Source: Bacillota bacterium (GTDB taxonomy: Bacteria > Bacillota > Clostridia > Oscillospirales > Acutalibacteraceae). From it: 18,084 nt of DNA. The stretch is taken from positions 1 through 18,084 of the forward strand of contig JAEWBE010000078.1 of assembly GCA_023391275.1 (NCBI GenBank), written 5' to 3'. A program made the position numbers and the translations under genes. Shown one piece after another: positions 8,957-14,848 of this stretch; position 1 is the stretch's first letter, and each line of letters starts with the position of its first letter. Under the pieces are notes generated by a model. It worked only from the letters and a program-made list of their open reading frames with translations, was not told the DNA's origin and searched no databases.

Positions 8957-8991
8957 AAAAACAAAAACGCCGCGGAATTCTGCCTGCGGCG
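8957..8991 (-). terminator. Intrinsic terminator after the HAAS-type membrane protein gene
   Basis: CGCCGC (8968-8973) pairs with GCGGCG (8986-8991), with two further pairs inside the loop if one G-U is allowed. On the minus strand the stem is followed by TTTTTGTTTTT (8957-8967). It lies 17 nt beyond the stop of the gene at 9008-10027 and insulates htpG from it. Confidence 0.8.
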
Positions 8992-9007
8992 CTTTTGCTA
9001 AATCTGT

Positions 9008-10027
9008 TTACTCGGCTGAGCTGGCCTTAAATCCTTTAAAAAAGCAAACAGCTGAATCCAGAACATTGGCGAAAACAACGATTGCAATGAACAGACGCCC
9101 AATATTATTCCACAACGCATAAAAATCAAAGCCGTCAGGCAACGCGATCTGATTGGAACTCAATGACTGCAATAAGTCCGGGTTCCATATTGCCCCGTTG
9201 GAAAAAACAGCCACAGTGAGACATACCGTCAACAAATCGGCTGTTAAAACAATCACGGCAAGCCGAATGGAATATTTTCCGAACCCTAGCCTGAATACCT
9301 CTTTTGCAATCCCTACGGCAAAGCAAAGATTAAGAATCGGCAGCATTGTTTTCAGTACCTGCAGATCAAATATCGGAACAGAAGAGAATCCGTTCGCCGT
9401 ACTGTAAACACCCATCAACTGAGGTGCAAAGTTAAATAGAATGATAACGAGAATGGTAAAAACAATGCCCGCAATCGGGTCGCTTCTGGAAATAACCGCC
9501 TGCCCCGACGGAATTTTCGGTAAATCCGCAGGGTTCCATTGATCTGGCTCAGCCGTTTTATCCGGCCTTTTTTCCGAATTATACTCAATGCATGCAAAAA
9601 TCAGGGTCACCCAGGTGAAGCCCTGAAACAAAGCGGACAGAACGGATGCAAAATAGTGTGTTAAGGTCAATGAATAATCCGTACCCGCGACCAACGCGAT
9701 ATCCAGAAAGCTTGCCACCGTAATCCCGAAAAACACACATGGTAAAACAATTTTTAAGAGTGCCGTATACTGTTCAAAATAGGAAGGGCCAATCAAATAA
9801 CGTTTTTGATCACGGTATTGATTCGCGATTTTTTTCGGCTCTCCCAGTTTGATAAGCACCTTTTCCAAGTCCTTTTGAGTCGGTGAACCACCCGCCTGCG
9901 TTTCAAGCATATCATCAATCAGGCCGTGCAGTTCCCGGCTGATATCTTCCTTTTGGTGCCGCGGTAGCCGCCGTGTGACATCATAGATATAACGCTCCGC
10001 TGTTTCCTCCAGACTATCGCAATTCAT
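9008..10027 (-). CDS. PadR-associated membrane protein with N-terminal HAAS-type helical domain
   Basis: A 339-residue protein. The N-terminal soluble region (about 1-85) is a charged helical solenoid of the HAAS/DUF1700 type (ERYIYDVTRRLPRHQKEDIS, then KVLIKLGEPKKIANQYR), followed by about six membrane helices (90-112, 124-148, 185-206, 226-245, 254-276, 305-330). Such proteins are typically encoded directly after a PadR regulator and are thought to pass a membrane signal to it or to be its regulatory target; the ligand is unknown. The ATG lies one base after the padR stop, with the ribosome site AAGGGGGAG inside the 3' end of padR, so the pair is translationally coupled. The domain call rests on sequence pattern and context; it is not a recognised transporter or enzyme. 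Confidence 0.75.
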   Translation of the reverse strand: MNCDSLEETAERYIYDVTRRLPRHQKEDISRELHGLIDDMLETQAGGSPTQKDLEKVLIKLGEPKKIANQYRDQKRYLIGPSYFEQYTALLKIVLPCVFFGITVASFLDIALVAGTDYSLTLTHYFASVLSALFQGFTWVTLIFACIEYNSEKRPDKTAEPDQWNPADLPKIPSGQAVISRSDPIAGIVFTILVIILFNFAPQLMGVYSTANGFSSVPIFDLQVLKTMLPILNLCFAVGIAKEVFRLGFGKYSIRLAVIVLTADLLTVCLTVAVFSNGAIWNPDLLQSLSSNQIALPDGFDFYALWNNIGRLFIAIVVFANVLDSAVCFFKGFKASSAE

Positions 10028-10028
10028 G

Positions 10029-10376
10029 TTACTCCCCCTTCTCCCCCTGCAGCAAGCTTTCCATACTGGCTGTTATACTGCTCCACTGACCGCAAAGTTC
10101 CCTGTAAACCTGCAACCCAAAATCAGTCATCACATAGTACTTGCGCGGCTTTGTTCCCGTTGTTTCCCACTCGCTTTTTAAAATTTCCTGTTTTTCCAAA
10201 CGCCGCAGTAATGGGTACAGGGTGCCCGCATCCACCGGAACACCTTTTTCCTCCAGCACCTGCACCAGCATATAGCCGTATTTCGGCTGTTTTAGCTGGC
10301 TGAGGGCAAACAGAACAATCGTTCCGCGGCGGAGTTCCAGAGTTAAACTTTCAATTATTGCCTGCACTTCCGACAT
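10029..10376 (-). CDS. PadR-family transcriptional regulator
   Basis: A 115-residue winged-helix DNA-binding protein, usually a repressor that dimerises. The PadR pattern is clear: LRRGTIVLFALSQLKQPKYGYML, then VDAGTLYPLLRRLEKQEIL (recognition helix) and a wing with KPRKYYVMTDFG, covering most of the protein (about residues 15-90), then a short dimerisation helix. The start has AGGAGGGG upstream. The promoter at 10397-10426 is near consensus and contains an imperfect dyad that may be the operator, so autoregulation is likely. It forms a two-gene operon with the HAAS-type membrane protein gene, one base downstream. Confidence 0.95.
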   Translation of the reverse strand: MSEVQAIIESLTLELRRGTIVLFALSQLKQPKYGYMLVQVLEEKGVPVDAGTLYPLLRRLEKQEILKSEWETTGTKPRKYYVMTDFGLQVYRELCGQWSSITASMESLLQGEKGE

Positions 10377-10396
10377 TCTCTTCCCCTCCTGTTTTT

Positions 10397-10426
10397 ATTA
10401 TACTGTACACCACACACTATTGTCAA
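10397..10426 (-). promoter_or_regulatory. Strong promoter of the padR operon with possible PadR operator
   Basis: On the minus strand TTGACA (10421-10426), an 18-nt spacer and TATAAT (10397-10402), both hexamers perfect. Within it, TACTGT-N7-ACACTA (10401-10419) is an imperfect dyad (5 of 6 arm pairs) spanning most of the spacer, a fitting place for autorepression by PadR. The operator is an inference. Confidence 0.8.
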
Positions 10427-10481
10427 TATAATAATAAAATAATTTTTTTAATATTATATATACCTGATCAATTCAGAGATA

Positions 10482-10511
10482 CAAAAAACGCCGCAGGAAA
10501 GTTCCTGCGGC
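10482..10511 (-). terminator. Intrinsic terminator after the cation diffusion facilitator gene
   Basis: GCCGCAGGA (10490-10498) pairs perfectly with TCCTGCGGC (10503-10511) around a 4-nt loop. On the minus strand it is followed by GTTTTTTG (10482-10489). It ends the fumarase beta-transporter operon before the padR promoter. Confidence 0.88.
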
Positions 10512-10554
10512 ACAAACGGAAATTAATACAAATTTTTGAGGAATCGGCACACTT

Positions 10555-11730
10555 TTACTCCGCCGGGACATAATCGTGATCGACCGTAATCACAGAATGA
10601 TAGGTCGGATCAAGCTGATAAATTGCCTGCGCAATCGAATTGGCCAGGTCCTTATCACTGATTTTGAAATCGAAAGAGACGCACACGTCGAAAATCAGAT
10701 TTGAGTGTGTAGTACCCCAAACCACACGGAAATCATGCATTGTGATTTCCGGGGAAATTTTACGGATAATCTCTTCCACCCGTTCTTTCAGCTCATTGGT
10801 GCGCGCGTCGCCGGTGACAATCGGGTCAAGATGAATCACCAGATGAATTCCTTCTTCGTTCAGAAAATCCCGTTCAATGTTATCAATGATGTCATGGCTC
10901 ACCATAATATCCTGCGCGGCGGAAACCTCGCAGTGCACGGATGCAAAACAGCGCTCGGGACCGTAATTGTGAACGTTCAGGTCATGAATTCCCAAAATGC
11001 CGCTGTAACTCATAATCTTTTGATAAATTCCATCGACCATTTCCCTGGAAGGAGCCATGCCCAAAAGCGGATTACTGGTGGCAATAATCAGCTTTACACC
11101 GGAGATCATGATAAAAACAGCAACGGCTATGCCCATATAGCCGTCAAGGTTGAACCCGGTTAATTTTGTAATAACGGTGCCGATCAGAATTGCGCCGGTC
11201 GCAAAAACATCGTTCCTGCTGTCCGCAGCGGTCGCGGCAATCGTTGTGGAGCCGATGGCGCCGCCTACTTTTTTATAGAACATGCTTTGCCAAATCTTAA
11301 GCAGAATTGCAATGATCAGTACAACAATTGTGACCATGCTGAATTCAACATTCTGCGGATTTAAGATTTTGTCAAACGAGCTTTTCACCAGCTGAAAACC
11401 AAGCATCAAAATGGAAAATGAAATAATCAAACCGGAAAGATATTCTATGCGTGCATGACCATAGGGATGCTCCGCGTCGGCGGGCTTCCCCGCCATTTTA
11501 AACCCCACTAAAGTCACAATGGAGGAAGCGGAGTCGGAGAGGTTGTTGACCGCATCCGCCATAATGGCAATACTGTGAAACAGCAGGCCGGTAATAAGTT
11601 TAATTACAAACAATAAGACATTTGTCGTAATGCCGACCACGCCCGAAAACTTTCCGTAGCGCCCGCGCACCTGAACATCGCTGGTGTTTTTAAAGTCTTT
11701 TACAAAAATACGGATTAAAAAATTTGTCAT
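10555..11730 (-). CDS. Cation diffusion facilitator transporter, probably manganese efflux type
   Basis: A 391-residue inner-membrane metal/proton antiporter with about six helices and a C-terminal cytoplasmic dimerisation domain (from about residue 210), whose last roughly 90 residues extend the usual 300-residue family length. The family stretch EHPYGHARIEYLSG lies at 87-100. The transport site reads Asn62 and Asp66 in helix 2 (ADAVNNLSDS) and Asp170 and Asp174 in helix 5 (AADSRNDV). An N-D-D-D site, without the His seen in zinc carriers, resembles the manganese exporter MntE of streptococci, so Mn(II) export is favoured. That is an inference from family knowledge; iron or another divalent metal is possible. 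The ribosome site GAGGTG overlaps the stop of the upstream fumarase beta gene, 2 nt away, so the two are coupled. A terminator follows at 10490-10511. Confidence 0.9.
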   Translation of the reverse strand: MTNFLIRIFVKDFKNTSDVQVRGRYGKFSGVVGITTNVLLFVIKLITGLLFHSIAIMADAVNNLSDSASSIVTLVGFKMAGKPADAEHPYGHARIEYLSGLIISFSILMLGFQLVKSSFDKILNPQNVEFSMVTIVVLIIAILLKIWQSMFYKKVGGAIGSTTIAATAADSRNDVFATGAILIGTVITKLTGFNLDGYMGIAVAVFIMISGVKLIIATSNPLLGMAPSREMVDGIYQKIMSYSGILGIHDLNVHNYGPERCFASVHCEVSAAQDIMVSHDIIDNIERDFLNEEGIHLVIHLDPIVTGDARTNELKERVEEIIRKISPEITMHDFRVVWGTTHSNLIFDVCVSFDFKISDKDLANSIAQAIYQLDPTYHSVITVDHDYVPAE

Positions 11731-11732
11731 GG

Positions 11733-12263
11733 TTACACCTCAAAGAGGCTGCCTCCCCGGCAGTCGATCGCTACAAACAGCGGAAAATTTTCGACTTGCA
11801 GCTGCTTCACCGATTCGCAGCCGAGGTCCTCAAAAGCAATTACTTTCAATGAACGCACACATTTTGCGGCAAGCGCCCCGGCGCCGCCGATTGCGCAGAG
11901 GTAAACCGCGCTGTTCCGACGGATGGCGTCAATCACTTCGAGGGAACGTCCCCCTTTTCCAACCATGCATTTTAGTCCAAGATCAAGCAGACGGGGCGCA
12001 AACACATCCATGCGGGAAGAAGTGGTTGGGCCGCAGGAACCAATCGGCAAATTTGCCGGAGTCGGAGTCGGCCCTGCGTAATAAATCGTCGCGCCGTTCA
12101 GTTCAAAGGGAAGTGTTTCCCCCCTGTCGAGCATTTCAAACAGCCGTTTATGTGCCGCGTCCCGAGCGGTGTAAATAGTGCCGCTTAAAAGAATTTTATC
12201 GCCCGCCCGCAGTATTTTGGCCGCTTCGGCCATCTCTTGTGCTTCCACCCGAAGTCTGTCCAT
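11733..12263 (-). CDS. Class I (iron-sulphur) fumarate hydratase beta subunit / tartrate dehydratase beta-like, without an adjacent alpha gene
   Basis: The beta subunit of the two-subunit [4Fe-4S] hydro-lyases, which interconvert fumarate and malate (or act on tartrate) together with an alpha subunit that carries the cluster. The 176 residues include SCGPTTSSRMD at 76-86, GGAGALAAK at 127-135 and EDLGCESV at 145-152, typical of this domain. The start is placed at 12263 because GGAGG (12269-12273) lies 5 nt before it; the longer in-frame ATG at 12299 sits in the centre of a 28-bp palindrome and has no ribosome site. A promoter is predicted at 12329-12357. The alpha subunit, normally the adjacent gene, is absent on both sides: corA lies upstream and a metal transporter downstream. 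It must be encoded elsewhere, or the protein has another partner. Confidence 0.9.
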   Translation of the reverse strand: MDRLRVEAQEMAEAAKILRAGDKILLSGTIYTARDAAHKRLFEMLDRGETLPFELNGATIYYAGPTPTPANLPIGSCGPTTSSRMDVFAPRLLDLGLKCMVGKGGRSLEVIDAIRRNSAVYLCAIGGAGALAAKCVRSLKVIAFEDLGCESVKQLQVENFPLFVAIDCRGGSLFEV

Positions 12264-12284
12264 GCTAACCTCCAAATTATCAGA

Positions 12285-12312
12285 ATAGGGAACTGCCATG
12301 GCAGTTCCCTAT
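12285..12312. repeat. Perfect 28-bp palindrome in the 5' leader of the fumarase beta gene
   Basis: The left half ATAGGGAACTGCCA is exactly complementary to the right half TGGCAGTTCCCTAT. It lies downstream of the predicted promoter and 11 nt upstream of the ribosome site of the fumarase beta gene, and 41 nt past the corA stop. As RNA it would form a 12-bp hairpin with a CAUG loop; as DNA it could be an operator. There is no clear U-tract on either side, so a standard terminator is not well supported. Confidence 0.85.
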
Positions 12313-12328
12313 CAATTTACTTATTTAT

Positions 12329-12357
12329 AATATACCACATAATGAGCGATGAATCAA
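12329..12357 (-). promoter_or_regulatory. Predicted promoter of the fumarase beta-transporter operon
   Basis: On the minus strand TTGATT (12352-12357, overlapping the corA stop codon), a 17-nt spacer and TATATT (12329-12334). A transcript would start near 12322, which places the palindrome at 12285-12312 in the leader RNA. Confidence 0.6.
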
Positions 12358-13277
12358 AACATATTTTTCTTATGAAGGATAAAATACGCAATTCCCATGC
12401 TGACAAGCGAAATAACTACCGGGAACCAAAAGCTTGGGAACGGCAATCCGGTAACATTCATTCCATAAATTCCCGTGATAACGGTTGGAATGGAAATCAG
12501 CAGTGTAATGGAAGCCAGCACTTTCATGACGACATTCAGATTATTTGAAATAACCGAGGCAAAAGCATCCATGGTGCCGGAAAGAATGTTCAGGTAAATG
12601 TTTGACATTTCAATTGCCTGCTTTACTTCAATCAGCACATCCTCAAGAAGGTCCTGATCTTCTTCATAAAGCTTAATGACACGGCCGCGCATAATCTTTT
12701 CAATGGTAATTTCATTGCCCTTAAGGGAGGAGGAAAAATACACCAGCGACTTTTCAATATCCAAAAGCTGAATCAGCTCGGAGTTTTTCATGGATTTTTG
12801 AAGTTCTTTTTCAACAAAATTGCTGATTTTATCAATTTGCTTCAGGTATTGCAGGTACTTCGAAGCAATCCGAAGCATTAAATGCAAAATAAAGCGCGTT
12901 TTCAGATTGGTCTGAACACCTTTTACGACATCCTCCGAAAACTCGTTAATCACCGCGTTTTCCTTGGTGGCAACCGTAATTACATTTTTCTCAGTCAAAA
13001 TAATGCCAAGCGGCGTCGTGGTATACGTAATATTCTTGCCTGATTTTTCGACCATGGGGATATCGATAATTACAAGTGTGCTGTTATCTTCACTGTCAAT
13101 ATGGGAGGATTCCTCTTCATCCATCGCCGCGCGGAAAAAATCAGGTTCAATTTCAAAGTCAGCAATCAGGCTGTTAATCTCTTCGTCGTCCGGGGCAACG
13201 CAGTTAATCCAGCACCCGGGTTCACAGGCGGGAATTTTCGAGATGTGACCTTCTATAGTCTTGTAATAGGATAGCAT
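12354..13277 (-). CDS. corA: CorA-family magnesium/divalent cation transporter
   Basis: A homopentameric membrane channel for Mg2+ (sometimes Co2+ or Ni2+) uptake. The 307-residue protein has a long acidic and helical N-terminal cytoplasmic domain, then two C-terminal membrane helices with the family signature GMN at about residues 272-274 (TGIYGMNVTG), and a short basic tail ending HKKNMF. The ATG at 13277 is preferred because AAGGAG (13287-13292) is 9 nt upstream; the in-frame ATG at 13286 directly abuts that ribosome site. A promoter is predicted at 13389-13416. A second strong ribosome site with a GTG-initiated reading frame overlaps the start in another frame (13222-13335), which may mean regulation by a leader peptide. 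Downstream lies the fumarase beta promoter. Confidence 0.92.
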   Translation of the reverse strand: MLSYYKTIEGHISKIPACEPGCWINCVAPDDEEINSLIADFEIEPDFFRAAMDEEESSHIDSEDNSTLVIIDIPMVEKSGKNITYTTTPLGIILTEKNVITVATKENAVINEFSEDVVKGVQTNLKTRFILHLMLRIASKYLQYLKQIDKISNFVEKELQKSMKNSELIQLLDIEKSLVYFSSSLKGNEITIEKIMRGRVIKLYEEDQDLLEDVLIEVKQAIEMSNIYLNILSGTMDAFASVISNNLNVVMKVLASITLLISIPTVITGIYGMNVTGLPFPSFWFPVVISLVSMGIAYFILHKKNMF

Positions 13278-13335
13278 TGCGCTCATCTCCTTTATGAAAT
13301 TTGTAGAAGTATCGACTCAAAGGGTCAGGGTTCAC
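13222..13335 (-). CDS. Possible leader peptide overlapping corA (37 codons)
   Basis: A GTG codon at 13335 stands 5 nt after a strong ribosome site, GGAGGTG (13341-13347), about 47 nt downstream of the predicted transcription start. The frame encodes 37 residues beginning MNPDPLSRYFYKF and ends at a TGA (13222-13224) inside corA, 55 nt past the corA start, in a different frame. The Asn-Pro-Asp-Pro start followed by basic and aromatic residues recalls the Salmonella MgtL leader (MDPEPTPLPRWR...), whose translation senses Mg2+ through ribosome destabilisation. That parallel is an inference. It could instead be a chance frame with an ancestral ribosome site. No homology is claimed. Confidence 0.35.
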   Translation of the reverse strand: MNPDPLSRYFYKFHKGDERNAILLQDYRRSHLENSRL

Positions 13336-13388
13336 AATGCCACCTCCAATATGATGAATTATCAATCATTTCAATTCTTCCGAATGTT

Positions 13389-13416
13389 ATTATACCACAA
13401 TATCATGAGATTACAA
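13389..13416 (-). promoter_or_regulatory. Predicted promoter of corA
   Basis: On the minus strand TTGTAA (13411-13416), a 16-nt spacer and TATAAT (13389-13394) preceded by TGG, giving an extended -10 element. Transcription would start near 13382, leaving a leader of roughly 105 nt before corA that contains the possible leader frame. Confidence 0.7.
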
Positions 13417-13450
13417 GAGCAAGAGGGGTGATTTGAGCAATATTTCTTGA

Positions 13451-13502
13451 AATTCGTCCTAAAATGCGCTACAAAGGCTTTTTTGCGCGAATTAGGACAA
13501 TT
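13451..13502. repeat. Imperfect 52-nt inverted repeat between ftsZ and corA
   Basis: Arms AATT-C-GTCCTAA-AAT-GCGC (13451-13469) and GCGC-GAA-TTAGGAC-AATT (13485-13502) pair at 15 positions, with one bulge and a 3x3 internal mismatch, around a 15-nt loop containing GGCTTTTTT. It lies downstream of the ftsZ terminator and upstream of the corA promoter. No reading frame with a ribosome site is seen in 13417-13571. Function unknown: an operator, a small structured RNA or an intergenic repeat are possible. Confidence 0.55.
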
Positions 13503-13564
13503 CTGCCGGATAAAATTGGCCAACTGCATGTAAATTCAGTCTACCGCGCTTGTCGTAACGGGCA

Positions 13565-13595
13565 TTAAAAAAGGCGGATGCCTGCGCATCCGCCT
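13565..13595 (-). terminator. Intrinsic terminator after ftsZ
   Basis: AGGCGGATGC (13572-13581) pairs perfectly with GCATCCGCCT (13586-13595) around a 4-nt loop. On the minus strand it is followed by TTTTTTA (13565-13571). It lies 14 nt past the ftsZ stop and ends the wall/division cluster. Confidence 0.92.
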
Positions 13596-13609
13596 GAGGG
13601 CAAACAAAA

Positions 13610-14695
13610 TTATTTTCGATTAAAGATAGACATAATATCTGTAAAATCCTCGTCATCAATGGGATTTGCCCTGGCGGATTCTTTCGGCATTTCCTTCTTT
13701 TCCGTCTTTGTTGATTTTGTCACAAACCCGGGCTGATCAGTGGAGGAAAATCCTGTGGCAATAACGGTAACGCTCATCTCATCGTCCATGTTTTCATCAA
13801 ACGCGGCACCCCAGATAATATTCGCTTCCTCGTGCGCCTGTGCGGCAATCATGGAAGAAGCCGTTTCAATTTCATCCAGACCGATATCCGGCGACGAAGT
13901 GATATTAATAATAACACCCTTGGCGCCGTTGATCGCGGTTTCAAGCAGCGGGCTGGAAATCGCCATATTTGCGGCGGCTTCCGCTTTATCCTTACCGGAA
14001 GCTCGTCCCACGCCCATGTGTGCGTAACCCGCATCCTTCATAACGGCGGTAACGTCTGCAAAATCCAGATTCACAAGACCGGGCAGTTTAATCAGGTCGG
14101 AAATACTTTGCACACCCTGGCGAAGTACATCGTCAGCAATGGAGAATGCATTAATCAGCGTAATGCGCTGTTCGCTGACCAGTTTTAAACGCTCATTGGG
14201 GATGACAACAAGGGAGTCAACATGCTCACGCAGCGCGGCAATTCCGCTTTCGGCCTGCTCCATACGGCGGCGGCCTTCGAAATCAAAAGGTTTTGTTACG
14301 ATACCAACGGTCAGCACACCCATATCACGCGCGATTTCCGCCACAATCGGCGCCGCGCCGGTACCCGTTCCGCCACCCATGCCCGCTGTAATAAACACCA
14401 TATCGCTGCCCCGGATAGCGGCGGCAATTGCTTCGCGGCTTTCATCAGCGGCTTTTTGGCCCATTTCCGGCTTGGAACCCGCGCCTTTTCCATGGGTCAC
14501 TTTTTCACCGATCTGAATTTTCTGTGTGGCTTTGGAACGATAAAGCGCCTGTTTATCAGTATTTACGCTGATAAATTCAACGCCCTGCACACCCATTGTA
14601 ACCATGCGGTCAATTGCATTTCCGCCGCCGCCGCCAACACCAATCACTTTTATCTGCACGATATTGTCAAAGTCGTTATCAATTTCGAAAGGCAT
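13610..14695 (-). CDS. ftsZ: Cell division protein FtsZ
   Basis: The tubulin-like GTPase that forms the division ring. In the 361-residue protein the N-terminal glycine loop GVGGGGGNAIDRM is at 19-31, the tubulin signature GGGTGTG at 107-113, and the T7 loop NLDFADV with catalytic Asp211 and Asp214 at 209-215. The C-terminal tail ends DIMSIFNRK, the conserved peptide that docks membrane anchors such as FtsA or SepF. The ATG at 14695 is chosen because AAGGGGG (14705-14711) is 9 nt before it, whereas the in-frame ATG at 14704 directly abuts that site. It is last in the murG-murA-ftsQ-ftsZ order, with its own predicted promoters in the 153-nt gap after ftsQ and a terminator downstream. No ftsA lies between ftsQ and ftsZ. 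Confidence 0.98.
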   Translation of the reverse strand: MPFEIDNDFDNIVQIKVIGVGGGGGNAIDRMVTMGVQGVEFISVNTDKQALYRSKATQKIQIGEKVTHGKGAGSKPEMGQKAADESREAIAAAIRGSDMVFITAGMGGGTGTGAAPIVAEIARDMGVLTVGIVTKPFDFEGRRRMEQAESGIAALREHVDSLVVIPNERLKLVSEQRITLINAFSIADDVLRQGVQSISDLIKLPGLVNLDFADVTAVMKDAGYAHMGVGRASGKDKAEAAANMAISSPLLETAINGAKGVIINITSSPDIGLDEIETASSMIAAQAHEEANIIWGAAFDENMDDEMSVTVIATGFSSTDQPGFVTKSTKTEKKEMPKESARANPIDDEDFTDIMSIFNRK

Positions 14696-14760
14696 GTGCT
14701 GCATCCCCCTTAAATATATCCATAGATTTTAAAATTCGTTTATTTTTTACCAATATTAAT

Positions 14761-14823
14761 AATCTAACACGTTTTTGGCATTATTTCAATAAATATTTTA
14801 TTAGTCTAGTATAGTATAAACAA
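14761..14823 (-). promoter_or_regulatory. Predicted ftsZ promoter region (two candidates)
   Basis: Nearer candidate on the minus strand: TTGAAA (14784-14789), 17 nt, TAGATT (14761-14766) with an extended TGT just before it. Farther candidate: TTGTTT (14818-14823), 17 nt, TAAAAT (14795-14800). The region between ftsQ and ftsZ is very AT-rich. Separate ftsZ promoters are common in division clusters, but these are sequence matches only. Confidence 0.6.
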
Positions 14824-14848
14824 CGGAATTTAATATTCATTTATAGCA

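Noticed and set aside
12264..12299. A 12-residue N-terminal extension of the fumarase beta subunit from the ATG at 12299
   Set aside because: That ATG is the centre of the palindrome and has no ribosome site, whereas the internal ATG at 12263 has GGAGG at 5 nt.
13447..13475. A plus-strand promoter-like pair, TTGAAA-N17-TACAAA
   Set aside because: It overlaps the inverted repeat, and no plus-strand gene or ribosome site follows; likely a chance match in AT-rich sequence.
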